Positions 7,814-16,355 of a stretch of 22,004 nt of DNA are shown here, in pieces (positions within the stretch are counted from its first letter, which is position 1; each line of letters starts with the position of its first letter). This DNA comes from UBA11164 sp034376725. Lineage in GTDB: Bacteria; Pseudomonadota; Gammaproteobacteria; Xanthomonadales; Xanthomonadaceae. The DNA lies in contig JAXMJH010000125.1 of assembly GCA_034376725.1 (NCBI GenBank), positions 1 to 22,004 of the forward strand. The letters are read 5' to 3'. The notes beneath the pieces are model-generated. The model had not been told where the DNA came from. It searched no databases and worked only from the letters and a program-made list of their open reading frames with translations. Position numbers and translations under genes: made by a program.

Positions 7814-10594
7814 ATGGTGAATCTCAAGCGTAATGTGCTGTTCCTGGCGCTGGCGGCGTCGGGCTTTGGTATGGCATCGGTGGCCCTCGCCCAGTCGGAG
7901 ACCGAAGCCGACGACCAGAAGGCCGAAGCCACCCAGCTCGACCAGATCGAAGTGCGCGGCTTCCGGCAGAGTATCGAGAGCTCGATCGCCGAGAAGCGGG
8001 ACAACACCTCGATTGTCGAAGTGATCTCCGCCGAAGACATCGGCAAGCTGCCCGATGTCAGCATCGGCGAAGCGCTCGCCCGGCTGCCCGGACTGACCGC
8101 CCAGCGCGTCGACGGTCGCGCCCAGGTGATCAGCGTGCGCGGCCTCGGCCCGGACTTCAGTACGGCATTGCTCAATGGCCGCGAACAGGTCACCACCGGC
8201 GACAACCGCGGCGTCGAGTTCGACCAGTACCCGGCCGAGTTGCTTGGCAGTGTGGTGGTCTACAAGACCCCGAACGCCACCCTGATCGGCCAGGGTCTGG
8301 CCGGCACCGTGGACCTTCGCACCATCCGCCCGCTCGAACACGGCCGGCGGTCGTTCTCGGCCAATGCCCGGTACGAGTTCAACGAAGACAGCGCACTCAA
8401 TCCGGACGGCACCGCCGACGGCTACCGCGCCAGCGCCACCTATATCGACCAGTTCGCCGATGACACGGTCGGCATTACCCTGGGTATCGCCGCCCAGTCG
8501 ACGCCCAACAACGCCGAGCGCTTCAATGCCTGGGGCTTCCCGACCACCGAAGGCGGCGATTTCATTATCGGCGGCGCCAAACCGTTCGCGGCGTCCAACG
8601 ATCTGGACCGCATCGGCCTGATCGGCACCCTGGAATACAAGCCGAGCGACACCTTCCATACCACACTCGACATCGGCTATTCGGATTTCGAGGAAACCCA
8701 GCAGCTGCGCGGCATCGAGTTCCCGCTGTTCTGGTCGAACGCGCAGCTGCGCCCCGGCTTCACGGTCGAGAATGGCCTGGTCACCGAGGGCGTCTTCGAC
8801 AATGTCCGTGGCGTGATGCGCAACGACCTCAACGAGCGCGAGGCCGAGCTGTTCAACTTCGGCTGGAACACCCGCTTCGATTTCGCCGAGCACTGGGGCT
8901 TCGAAACCGATCTGAGCTACTCGCGGTCGGAGCGTCAGGACGTGCTGCTCGAATCCTACCTCGGTACCGGTCCGGGCAACGAGAACGGTGCCGCCGACTC
9001 GCTTGGATTCCTGATCCAGCCCAATGGCAACGTGGTGTTTTCACCGTCGCTCGACTACAGCGACCTCAATCAGTTCCTGATCACCGACCCGCAGGGTTGG
9101 GGCGCCGGTGCCGGGCTCACCCAGGCCGGCTTCATCAACGCACCGGACACCGAGGATGAGCTCAGCCACATCCGGCTCAGCCTGGACCGTGAGTTCATGG
9201 AAGGCGCGATCAGCCGGGTCACCGTCGGCGTCGATGCCAGTCGACGCGACAAGGACCGCGAAATCTTCCAGGACTTCCTGGTTCCGCAGGGCGGCGCCGA
9301 CTCCACCGACGCCGCCACGGCGATTCCGGTCGAGGCGCTGCTCAACCGCAGCGTCGACCTGAGCTTCATGGGCATTCCCGGCCACATCACCCTCGACCCG
9401 CTGTTCCTGCTGGAGAACGGCTTCCTCAACCGGGTGCCGGTGTCGCTGTCGTCGTTCAACGTGCCGCAGAACTGGAAGGTGCGCGAGGACGTGATCGTCG
9501 GATTCGTCAAGGCCGACATCGACACCACCTTTGGCGGCTTGCCGGTCACCGGCAACATCGGATTCCAGGTGGTCGACACCGACCAGTCGTCGACCGGCTT
9601 CCGGGTGCGCGGCGACGCCGAGATCGAAACCGGCGAGCCCAATGCCGGCTTCATCGAGGTGATCGACGGCGCCGACTTTACCAAGTTCCTGCCCAGCCTG
9701 AACCTGATATTCGAGCTCGACGCCGACACCAAGCTCCGTTTCGGCGCCGCACGCACGCTGGCCCGCGCGCGCATGGACCAGCTCAACGCCGGCCTGACCC
9801 TGAACGCCAACTTCTCCCAGCTCGAGTCGACCGATCCCAACCGCTCGTTCTTCAGCGCCGGCGGCGGCAATGCGCGTCTGCGTCCGACCATCTCCACCAA
9901 TGTCGACCTGTCGATCGAGCACTACTTCGGGGACGGCGCGGGGTACATCGCCCTGGCAGGCTTCTACAAGGATCTCAACGACTTCGTCAACCCCAGCGAT
10001 GACCGACTGTTCGACTTCTCCGGGTTCGTCGACGACTTCCTGACCCCGGAACAGCAGGAGGATCTGGGCACCACGCTGGGCATCGTCTCCGGGCCGAGCA
10101 ACCGCGGCAAGGGCAACATCAAGGGCGTCGAGTTCACCGCCTCGGTGCCGCTGGACATGCTGGCCGACGCGCTCGATGGCTTCGGCGTGATCAACAGCGT
10201 GTCCTACACCGACAGCAAGGTCACGCTGGGCGACGATCCCAACTCGATCACCATTCCGGGTCTGTCGAAGTGGGTGGTCAACACCACCGTCTACTTCGAA
10301 AAGAGCGGCTTCTCGGCCCGCGTCGGCCATCGTTACCGGGATGAATTCCTCGCGGAAATCTTCGGCCTCAGCGCCACCCGCGTGCTTCGCGATGCCAAGA
10401 CCGAGAGCGTGTTCGATGCCCAGGTCAGCTATGAGTTCCAGGACGGCCGGCTCAAGGGACTCACCCTGCTGGGCCAGGCCAACAACCTGACCGACGAACC
10501 GTTTGCCACCTTCGAGGGCGGCAACCAGCAACTGGTGATCGATCGCCAGCAATTCGGTCGCACGTTCCTGGTCGGCGCTTCCTACCGCTTCTGA
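7814..10594 (+). CDS. TonB-dependent outer-membrane receptor, maltodextrin-type
   Basis: A 926-residue outer-membrane transporter. It has a signal peptide (NVLFLALAASGFGMASVALA, cleavage after A26) and a TonB-box-like segment LDQIEVRGFR near 42-51. The plug domain runs from about 55 to 170 (ISAEDIGKLPDVSIGEALARLPGL, VISVRGLGPDFSTALLNGRE, GTVDLRTIRPL). A 22-strand-type barrel follows, ending in a terminal phenylalanine (GASYRF) needed for barrel assembly. The plug phrases are those of the carbohydrate-linked receptors of Caulobacter and Xanthomonas, such as the maltose receptor MalA. The substrate is inferred to be maltodextrins because amylase, pullulanase, GH13 and GH97 genes surround it under the same palindrome. 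A strong ribosome site (GGGAGGGG) precedes ATG 7814. A strong terminator follows. Confidence 0.93.
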   Translation: MVNLKRNVLFLALAASGFGMASVALAQSETEADDQKAEATQLDQIEVRGFRQSIESSIAEKRDNTSIVEVISAEDIGKLPDVSIGEALARLPGLTAQRVDGRAQVISVRGLGPDFSTALLNGREQVTTGDNRGVEFDQYPAELLGSVVVYKTPNATLIGQGLAGTVDLRTIRPLEHGRRSFSANARYEFNEDSALNPDGTADGYRASATYIDQFADDTVGITLGIAAQSTPNNAERFNAWGFPTTEGGDFIIGGAKPFAASNDLDRIGLIGTLEYKPSDTFHTTLDIGYSDFEETQQLRGIEFPLFWSNAQLRPGFTVENGLVTEGVFDNVRGVMRNDLNEREAELFNFGWNTRFDFAEHWGFETDLSYSRSERQDVLLESYLGTGPGNENGAADSLGFLIQPNGNVVFSPSLDYSDLNQFLITDPQGWGAGAGLTQAGFINAPDTEDELSHIRLSLDREFMEGAISRVTVGVDASRRDKDREIFQDFLVPQGGADSTDAATAIPVEALLNRSVDLSFMGIPGHITLDPLFLLENGFLNRVPVSLSSFNVPQNWKVREDVIVGFVKADIDTTFGGLPVTGNIGFQVVDTDQSSTGFRVRGDAEIETGEPNAGFIEVIDGADFTKFLPSLNLIFELDADTKLRFGAARTLARARMDQLNAGLTLNANFSQLESTDPNRSFFSAGGGNARLRPTISTNVDLSIEHYFGDGAGYIALAGFYKDLNDFVNPSDDRLFDFSGFVDDFLTPEQQEDLGTTLGIVSGPSNRGKGNIKGVEFTASVPLDMLADALDGFGVINSVSYTDSKVTLGDDPNSITIPGLSKWVVNTTVYFEKSGFSARVGHRYRDEFLAEIFGLSATRVLRDAKTESVFDAQVSYEFQDGRLKGLTLLGQANNLTDEPFATFEGGNQQLVIDRQQFGRTFLVGASYRF

Positions 10595-10613
10595 CACATC
10601 GTGGTCTCTCCGC

Positions 10614-10648
10614 GGCCCCCATCCTCGCTGGATGGGGGCCATTTTTTT
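10614..10648 (+). terminator. Strong Rho-independent terminator after the receptor gene
   Basis: A perfect 11-bp stem GGCCCCCATCC / GGATGGGGGCC (10614-10624 with 10630-10640) with a 5-base loop, followed by A and seven T residues. It lies between the receptor and the downstream halogenase-like gene. Confidence 0.92.
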
Positions 10649-10692
10649 GGGCGGTATGGCCCTACACTCCAGAAAACAGCGAGGGCGTGGCG

Positions 10693-12189
10693 ATGAGCGA
10701 CAACCGGATACGCACCCTGGTCATCGTCGGCGGCGGAACCGCCGGCTGGATGGCGGCGGCGGTGCTGGCCAAGGCATTCGGCCCGGGTCTTAGCATCCGG
10801 CTGGTCGAGTCCGAAGAGATCGGCATCGTCGGCGTCGGCGAGGCGACCATCCCGCAGATCCGCCTGATCAACCAGTTTCTCGGCCTCGATGAGGACGAAT
10901 TCCTGCGCGCCAGCAAGGGCACCTTCAAGCTCGGCATTCAGTTCAACGACTGGACCCGGCTGGGCGACTCCTACCTGCATGCGTTCGGCGAAACCGGATT
11001 GCCGGTCGGCGTGCTCGGCTTCCATCATTACTGGCTGCGCGGCCTGCACGCCGGGCGGCCGGAGCGCTACTGGGATTATTCGCTCAACACCCGCGCCGCG
11101 CTGGCCAACCGTTTCGGCCGGCTGGAAACGCTCGGTCAGACGCCGCTGGCCGGGATCCGTTACGCCTTTCATTTCGATGCCGGCCTGTACGCCCGGCATC
11201 TGCGCAGCCACGCCGAACAGCGCGGCGTGCAGCGCACCGAGGGCCGCATCGTCAGCGTCGAGCAGCGCGATCCCGATGGCTTCATCGACGCCGTGGTGCT
11301 CGATGGCGGCGAGCGCGTGGCGGGCGATTTCTTTCTCGATTGCTCGGGCTTTCGCGGCCTGCTGATCGAGGGCGCGCTCAAGGCCGGCTACGAACCCTGG
11401 AGTCACTGGCTGCCGTGCGACCGCGCCATGGCGGTGCCCAGCGCGCGGGTCGAGCCGATGCGCTCCTACACCCAGGCCAATGCCCGGGTGGCCGGCTGGC
11501 AGTGGCGCATTCCGTTGCAGCACCGCACCGGCAACGGCCATGTCTATTGCAGCCAGTACATCAGCGACGACGAGGCGGCCGCGATCCTGCTCGCCAACCT
11601 CGAAGGCGAGGCGCTCGACGAGCCGCGCCCGCTGCGTTTCGTCACCGGCATGCGCAAGCGCTTCTGGCACCGCAACTGCCTCGCCATCGGCCTGTCCAGC
11701 GGCTTCATGGAGCCGCTGGAGTCGACCAGCATCCACCTGATCCAGTCGGCCATCGGCCGGTTCATGCAGCTGTTTCCCGAGCGCGACGTCGACCCGGCCC
11801 TGAGCGAGGAATACAACCGCCAGACCCGATTCGAATACGAGCGCATCCGGGATTTTCTGATCCTGCACTACAAGGCCAATCAGCGGACCGACAGCGCGTT
11901 CTGGCGGGATTGCGCCGCGATGCCGGTGCCCGACAGCCTGAGCGCGAAGATCGAACTGTTCCGCACCGGCGGCCGTGTCCATCGCGATGCCGAGGAACTG
12001 TTCACCGAGGGCAGCTGGGTCCAGGTCTTTCTTGGCCAGGGCATCATCCCGGAACGCCACCACCCCTTGGCCGACAGCCTGGAGATGGCCCGGCTCGAAG
12101 AGTTCATGGCCTCCATCCGCGGCGCCGTAGAGCGCGCCGCCGACAGCCTGCCGCAGCACGCAGAGTTCCTCGCCGAACACTGCGCCTGA
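10693..12189 (+). CDS. Flavin-dependent tryptophan-halogenase-like protein 1
   Basis: A 498-residue protein of the tryptophan halogenase family (PF04820). It shows the FAD-binding GGGTAGW motif (13-19), VGVGEATIP (47-54), the family lysine at K79 in TFKLGIQFNDW (the residue that carries the hypohalous adduct in PrnA/RebH), the GWQWRIPLQHR segment that replaces monooxygenase motifs in halogenases, and EPLESTSIHLI near the flavin/halide site. There is no signal peptide, so it should be cytoplasmic. Family members beside TonB receptors in sugar-utilisation loci are common in Xanthomonadales and Caulobacterales, but their natural substrate is unknown; some related enzymes brominate indoles. ATG 10693 is preferred over GTG 10687 because GAGGG (10681-10685) is correctly spaced for it. 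A weak -10-like TACACT at 10663-10668 may give it its own promoter. Confidence 0.9.
   Translation: MSDNRIRTLVIVGGGTAGWMAAAVLAKAFGPGLSIRLVESEEIGIVGVGEATIPQIRLINQFLGLDEDEFLRASKGTFKLGIQFNDWTRLGDSYLHAFGETGLPVGVLGFHHYWLRGLHAGRPERYWDYSLNTRAALANRFGRLETLGQTPLAGIRYAFHFDAGLYARHLRSHAEQRGVQRTEGRIVSVEQRDPDGFIDAVVLDGGERVAGDFFLDCSGFRGLLIEGALKAGYEPWSHWLPCDRAMAVPSARVEPMRSYTQANARVAGWQWRIPLQHRTGNGHVYCSQYISDDEAAAILLANLEGEALDEPRPLRFVTGMRKRFWHRNCLAIGLSSGFMEPLESTSIHLIQSAIGRFMQLFPERDVDPALSEEYNRQTRFEYERIRDFLILHYKANQRTDSAFWRDCAAMPVPDSLSAKIELFRTGGRVHRDAEELFTEGSWVQVFLGQGIIPERHHPLADSLEMARLEEFMASIRGAVERAADSLPQHAEFLAEHCA
11494..11577 (+). repeat. Partner copy of the 84-base inverted repeat in halogenase 1
   Basis: This segment matches the complement of 15468-15551 at 81 of 84 bases by direct reading. 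The pair is inverted and flanks the amylase gene. Confidence 0.85.
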
Positions 12190-12198
12190 TCGGAGGCT

Positions 12199-12216
12199 GC
12201 ACGCAGGCCTGCGTGC
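12199..12216. terminator. Perfect 18-bp palindrome, possible terminator of halogenase 1
   Basis: GCACGCAGGCCTGCGTGC is a perfect dyad that can fold as a 7-bp stem with a GGCC loop, ten bases after the stop codon. It lacks a T run, so it may be a weak or Rho-assisted terminator, or a protein-binding site. Confidence 0.4.
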
Positions 12217-12330
12217 GGCGGGAGGTTGCCCCGGACTGAGGCCCCGAATCCCCTGGCCGCGGTGGTGGTCGCGAACGCTTGCACCGCCGGGTCTGCCTGC
12301 CTGCGCCCCGCTATTGGTTGTCCCGGCCGA

Positions 12331-12344
12331 TGTATACGTATGCA
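12331..12344. promoter_or_regulatory. Operator 3: 14-bp palindrome upstream of the alpha-amylase
   Basis: TGTATACGTATGCA differs by one base from operators 2 and 4. It lies 182 bases upstream of the amylase start. Confidence 0.72.
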
Positions 12345-12349
12345 TGCGC

Positions 12350-12378
12350 TCCCATCGCGCCCGACCCGGTGCTAGCCT
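12350..12378 (+). promoter_or_regulatory. Putative promoter of the amylase gene
   Basis: The -10-like TAGCCT (12373-12378) lies 28 bases after the operator, exactly as at the receptor and GH97 promoters. The -35 position (TCCCAT, 12350-12355) is a poor match, which could mean dependence on an activator. Confidence 0.35.
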
Positions 12379-12526
12379 CGAATCTGTCCCATGGACCGAC
12401 GCCCGCCGGCGTCTGCGCTCATCGACCGCCGTGGGTCGAATGCACGGCAGCAAAGTCGCCAGGACGGTGGCGCACACGGCGCGTCCAGTCCGTCCGGTTC
12501 ACGCCGATCACACGGAGGACACACGC

Positions 12527-14782
12527 ATGAGCAGCAATCACACGCGATTCGCCAGAACCCTGCTGGCTGCAATCACCACCAGCACGCTGGCATTGGCCTG
12601 CACCGCAGCGCTGGCGCAGACCGCACTCGGTCCGGTCACCGGCCGGGACGTGGTCTATCAGATTCTCACCGATCGGTTCTTCGATGGCGACCCCGCCAAC
12701 AACATTCCCGCCGGCTCGCCTGCGCAAATCTTCGACGGTTCCGGAAATGACCTGAAGCTTTACCAGGGCGGCGACTTTCAGGGAATCATCGACAAAATTC
12801 CCTACCTCAAGAACATGGGCATCACAGCGGTTTGGATCTCTGCGCCGTATGCCAACCGGGACGAAGCGATCATCGATTTCCAGCCCGGCGGAGGCCAGCT
12901 GGTCTGGTCCAGCTACCACGGCTACCACGCCAGCAATTATTACCGCACCAATCCGCATTTCGGCGACATGCGCGACTTCACAGACATGGTGAATGCCCTG
13001 CACGCCGAGGGCATCAAGGTGGTGATCGATTTCGTCACCAACCACACCAGTCGCTGGCAGAATCCGACCAACAACAACTCGCCCGAAAACGGCCGGCTGT
13101 ACGAGCCCGACCGCGACGCAAACGGCAACTTCGTTTTCGATGTCGACGGCGATCCGGTCGACCTCGATGGCAACGGCAGCAGCGACAACCTGATCGCCGA
13201 TCCCAACGGCAGCGTCAATCCAGGCTGGTTTCATCGGCTGGGCGATCGCGGTTCCGACAGCAGCCGGTTCGGCTTCCGTTACCGGGATCTTGGCTCGCTG
13301 GCCGACTTCACCCACGAGCTGCCCGAAGTGGCGGCCTACCTCGAAGATGCCGCCACCTTCTGGAAGGCCAAGGGCATCGACGGCTATCGCCACGACGCCA
13401 CGCTGCACATGAATCCGGCCTTTGCGAAGGGCTTGCGCGACGCGATCGATGCCGCGCCGGGCGGCGCACTGACTCACTTCGGGGAATTCTTCATCGGCAA
13501 GCCCGATCCGAAGTACGGCGAATACACCTCATTTCCGGATCGCACCGGCATCAACAACCTCGACTTCGAGTATTTCCGCACCATCACCAACGTGCTTGGC
13601 AGCGGCTCGGAAGACATGAACATGCTGGCCAACTTCTACCAGTACACCGATGCCGACTACACCTACGAAAACCAGACCGTCACCTTCATCGACAACCACG
13701 ACGTGCCACGCTTTCTGCGTGTCAACGGCGACCAGCGAAGTCTGGATGTGGCACTCGCGCTCACTCTGGTTTCGCGCGGCATTCCCAACATCTACTACGG
13801 CACCGAACAGTACGTGAACGGTCGGGACGGGAGCGAAAACGGCGGACGCGTGTTCATGCAGACCGACACCGCGTTCAGCCAGAACACGCGCGGCTATCGC
13901 ATCGTTCAGAAGCTCTCGGCCCTGCGTCGGACCAATGACGCGCTGGCCTTCGGCCAGACCAGCATCCTGTATTCGACCGCCGATGTACTGGTGATGTCGC
14001 GCAAGTTCTACGACAAGCAGGTCGTCATCGCCATCAACCGCAGTCCGTTTGCCAGTTACAACGTGCCGGCGCTGGCCACCAGTCTGCCGGCCGGCAGCTA
14101 TTCCGATGCGCTGACCGGCGAACTCGGCGGCGCCGGGATGACCGTGTCCGGTGGCCAGATTGGCGGCTTCAATCTCGGACTTCAGGAGGTCAACGTCTGG
14201 AGCCACAACCCGAGCCTGGGCAGCGCTCCGAGAATAGGCGACATGCAGGCCGTGGTCGGGCGCAGCGGCGACCGGGTCCGCATTTTCGGCACCGGTCTGG
14301 ATGGCAGCGTGCAGGTCAAGTTCGGCACGACCACGGCCACCGTCGTGTCGAATAGCGCAACCAGCATTCTGGTGACCGTGCCTTCGGCCGCAGCCGGAGA
14401 ACGTCTGGTCACGGTGACCAAGGGCGGCGTGGTCAGCAATACCTTCGCCTTCAATGTGCTGTCCAACGATCAAAACCAGATGATCTTCCACGTCGAGGCC
14501 TTCACCCAACCGGGGCAGAGCGTTTACGTGGTCGGCAACCTGCCTGAACTCGGCAGCTGGGACCCGGCCAAGGCCCGGGATGCCTTCCACAATCCCAACG
14601 GCAGCCAGTGGTGGAAGTGGTTTCTTCCGGTCAGCGTGCCCAAAGGCACTACGTTCGAATACAAATACATCATGAAAAACGCCCAGGGCGCAGTGGTCTG
14701 GGAGTCGGGCGTCAACCGCACCGCGACGTCTTCGCCCGCACCGGCCGGCGTGATCGATCTGCCGGAGGAATTTTTCCGCTGA
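12527..14782 (+). CDS. Secreted alpha-amylase with CGTase-like five-domain architecture (GH13 + IPT/TIG + CBM20)
   Basis: A 751-residue exported enzyme. The signal peptide probably ends at ALA30/QT; LALAC at 21-25 is a weak lipoprotein alternative. The GH13 barrel (about 40-455) has VTNHT, nucleophile D290 in GIDGYRHDATLHM, acid/base E320 in HFGEFF and D392 in FIDNHD. A C-domain, an IPT/TIG domain (about 565-645) and a CBM20 starch-binding domain (about 650-751, NLPELGSWDP, W725) complete the cyclodextrin glucanotransferase layout. However, the central aromatic residue needed for cyclisation (Tyr195 in Bacillus circulans CGTase) aligns with G256 in RDLGSLADF, a small residue as in alpha-amylases, and the CGTase lysine of DAVKH is L293. 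Hydrolysis of starch is therefore more likely than cyclodextrin synthesis. GGAGG at 12514-12518 fixes ATG 12527 over longer in-frame starts. Confidence 0.92.
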   Translation: MSSNHTRFARTLLAAITTSTLALACTAALAQTALGPVTGRDVVYQILTDRFFDGDPANNIPAGSPAQIFDGSGNDLKLYQGGDFQGIIDKIPYLKNMGITAVWISAPYANRDEAIIDFQPGGGQLVWSSYHGYHASNYYRTNPHFGDMRDFTDMVNALHAEGIKVVIDFVTNHTSRWQNPTNNNSPENGRLYEPDRDANGNFVFDVDGDPVDLDGNGSSDNLIADPNGSVNPGWFHRLGDRGSDSSRFGFRYRDLGSLADFTHELPEVAAYLEDAATFWKAKGIDGYRHDATLHMNPAFAKGLRDAIDAAPGGALTHFGEFFIGKPDPKYGEYTSFPDRTGINNLDFEYFRTITNVLGSGSEDMNMLANFYQYTDADYTYENQTVTFIDNHDVPRFLRVNGDQRSLDVALALTLVSRGIPNIYYGTEQYVNGRDGSENGGRVFMQTDTAFSQNTRGYRIVQKLSALRRTNDALAFGQTSILYSTADVLVMSRKFYDKQVVIAINRSPFASYNVPALATSLPAGSYSDALTGELGGAGMTVSGGQIGGFNLGLQEVNVWSHNPSLGSAPRIGDMQAVVGRSGDRVRIFGTGLDGSVQVKFGTTTATVVSNSATSILVTVPSAAAGERLVTVTKGGVVSNTFAFNVLSNDQNQMIFHVEAFTQPGQSVYVVGNLPELGSWDPAKARDAFHNPNGSQWWKWFLPVSVPKGTTFEYKYIMKNAQGAVVWESGVNRTATSSPAPAGVIDLPEEFFR

Positions 14783-14797
14783 CCCGCATGCGCCCGG

Positions 14798-14829
14798 CAT
14801 CGGGCGGAACGCTCTGGCGCCGCCCGATG
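14798..14829. terminator. Bidirectional terminator between amylase and halogenase 2
   Basis: CATCGGGCGG (14798-14807) and CCGCCCGATG (14820-14829) form a perfect 10-bp stem with a 12-base loop in the gap between convergent genes; an alternative smaller hairpin CGCCCG/CGGGCG overlaps it. There is no long T run. Confidence 0.5.
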
Positions 14830-14831
14830 TC

Positions 14832-16355
14832 TCAGCCCGTTGGCCCGGCGGGCCGTGCCGGGCAGTGGCGGCGGATGTAGTCGGCGTGGTCGGGCATCGC
14901 CTCGGCGGACTCGTCGATCACCCGGCGCAGGCCGGCGAGCTTTCCGGGCGCGTCGACCTCGTGGCGCATTTCGGCCAGCGGGTCGGTGCGCGCCGGCCAT
15001 TGCTCTTGGCCGATCAGCACCGCCAGCCAGTTCGGATTCTGAAACAGCTCGCGCTCTTCGATCAGCAGGCGGCCATGGCTTCGGAAGTGGTCGAGCTTGC
15101 GTTGCAGGCTGTCGGGAATCGCCATCCGCGCGGTCTGTCGCCACAGCGGCGCATCGTCGCGCTGCACGGCGTGATAGTGCAGGATCAGAAAATCCCGGAT
15201 GCGCTCATACTCCAGCGCGCCGATGCGGTTGTATTCGGCGGCCAGCAGCGGATCAAAATCGCGGTCGGGGAACAGCGCCAGCAGCCGGCTGATGGCGGTC
15301 TGTATCAAATGAATGCTGGTCGATTCCAGCGGTTCCATGAAGCCGGCGGAAAGGCCGATGGCGACGCAGTTGCGGTACCAGGACTTGCGGCGGCGCCCGG
15401 TGACGAAGCGCAGCGCGCGCGGCTCGCCGAGCGCCTCGCCGTCGAGGTGGTCGAGCAGCGTCGCCGTCGCCTCGTCGTCGCTGATGTACTGGCTGCAATA
15501 GACATGGCCGTTGCCGATGCGATGCTGCAACGGAATCCGCCACTGCCAGCCGGCGGCGTGCGCCGTGGAACGGGTGTAGGGAATCAGGCCCTCGCCGGCC
15601 AGCGTGCAGCCGACCGCCACCGCGCGGTCGCAGGGCAGCCAGTGCTGCCAGTTGTCGTAGCCGGCGTGCAGCGCCTGTTCGATCAGCAGCCCGCGAAAGC
15701 CCGAGCAGTCGATGAACAGATCGCCGTCCAGCGTCGTGCCATTGTCGAGCGTGAGCCGCTCGATGAAGCCGGTTTCCGGATGCAGGCCGACGTCGACCAC
15801 CTTGCCCTCGGTGCGCCGTACCCCGCGCTGCTCGGCATAGCCGCGCAGAAATCCCGCGTAAAGGCCGGCGTCGAAGTGGTAGGCGTAATCGAAGGTCGAT
15901 TGCACCCGGCGCCGATCGGCCAGCGGGCGATCGAACCGGCCGAGCCGGGCGGCGGCCCAGGCCATGGAGTGATCGGTCAGCGCCGAGTCCTCGCCGAGCG
16001 ACCGGGCGTGCAGCCAATGCTGGTACAGCGGTACCGAATCGAACTCGGCGCCGAAGCTTCCGAACGGATGAAAGTAGCGCTGACCCAGCCGGGTCCAGTC
16101 GACGAACTCGATACCCAGCTTGAAGCTGCCACCAGTGGCAGCGACGAAGGCGTTTTCATCGATACCCAGCGACTGATTGAAATACTTGATCGGCGGAATG
16201 GTCGCCTCGCCGACGCCGATGGTGCCGATGTCGTCGGATTCGACCAGATCGATTCGGCAGCCGCCGCGCACCGCGTTGGCCAGCGCGGCGGCGGTCATCC
16301 AGCCAGCGGTGCCGCCGCCGACGATGACGATTCGGCGAATGCGACGATCGCTCAT
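14832..16355 (-). CDS. Flavin-dependent tryptophan-halogenase-like protein 2
   Basis: A 507-residue paralogue of halogenase 1. It has the same motifs in the same places: GGGTAGW (13-19), VGVGEATIP, K79 in SFKLGIEFVDW, GWQWRIPLQHR, and EPLESTSIHLI. It has no signal peptide and is presumed cytoplasmic. The natural substrate is unknown. It faces the amylase gene and is divergent from GH97, with operator 4 in between, so it is probably in the same regulon. ATG 16355 is the only reasonable start. Its own ribosome site is weak (GGAAA), but the start overlaps the stop codon of a 10-codon leader ORF that has a strong ribosome site. One 84-base segment (15468-15551) is almost identical to the matching segment of halogenase 1 in inverted orientation. 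Confidence 0.9.
   Translation of the reverse strand: MSDRRIRRIVIVGGGTAGWMTAAALANAVRGGCRIDLVESDDIGTIGVGEATIPPIKYFNQSLGIDENAFVAATGGSFKLGIEFVDWTRLGQRYFHPFGSFGAEFDSVPLYQHWLHARSLGEDSALTDHSMAWAAARLGRFDRPLADRRRVQSTFDYAYHFDAGLYAGFLRGYAEQRGVRRTEGKVVDVGLHPETGFIERLTLDNGTTLDGDLFIDCSGFRGLLIEQALHAGYDNWQHWLPCDRAVAVGCTLAGEGLIPYTRSTAHAAGWQWRIPLQHRIGNGHVYCSQYISDDEATATLLDHLDGEALGEPRALRFVTGRRRKSWYRNCVAIGLSAGFMEPLESTSIHLIQTAISRLLALFPDRDFDPLLAAEYNRIGALEYERIRDFLILHYHAVQRDDAPLWRQTARMAIPDSLQRKLDHFRSHGRLLIEERELFQNPNWLAVLIGQEQWPARTDPLAEMRHEVDAPGKLAGLRRVIDESAEAMPDHADYIRRHCPARPAGPTG
15468..15551 (-). repeat. 84-base near-identical inverted copy shared by the two halogenase genes
   Basis: The complement of this segment matches 11494-11577 with three mismatches, including a 49-base perfect run. 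It encodes GWQWRIPLQH through GHVYCSQYISDDEA. The match stops sharply at the upstream edge of the segment, and flanking coding sequence shows normal synonymous divergence. Confidence 0.85.

Larger units (their letters stand above)
12190..12526. other. Intergenic region upstream of the amylase gene
   Basis: This 337-base gap holds an 18-bp perfect palindrome just after halogenase 1 (12199-12216), operator 3 (12331-12344) and a promoter-like element (to 12378). From 12379 to about 12510 no convincing gene or structure was seen. GGAGG at 12514-12518 is the ribosome site of the amylase gene. Confidence 0.6.

Noticed and set aside
12314..12526. N-terminal extension of the amylase from an upstream GTG-type start
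   Set aside because: It would bury the signal peptide, pass through operator 3, and lacks a ribosome site; ATG 12527 has GGAGG and a proper signal peptide.
12527..14782. Cyclodextrin-metabolism locus (CGTase plus import)
   Set aside because: The cyclisation residue is glycine and no cyclodextrinase or cyclodextrin-binding protein is nearby; a maltodextrin locus explains the genes better.
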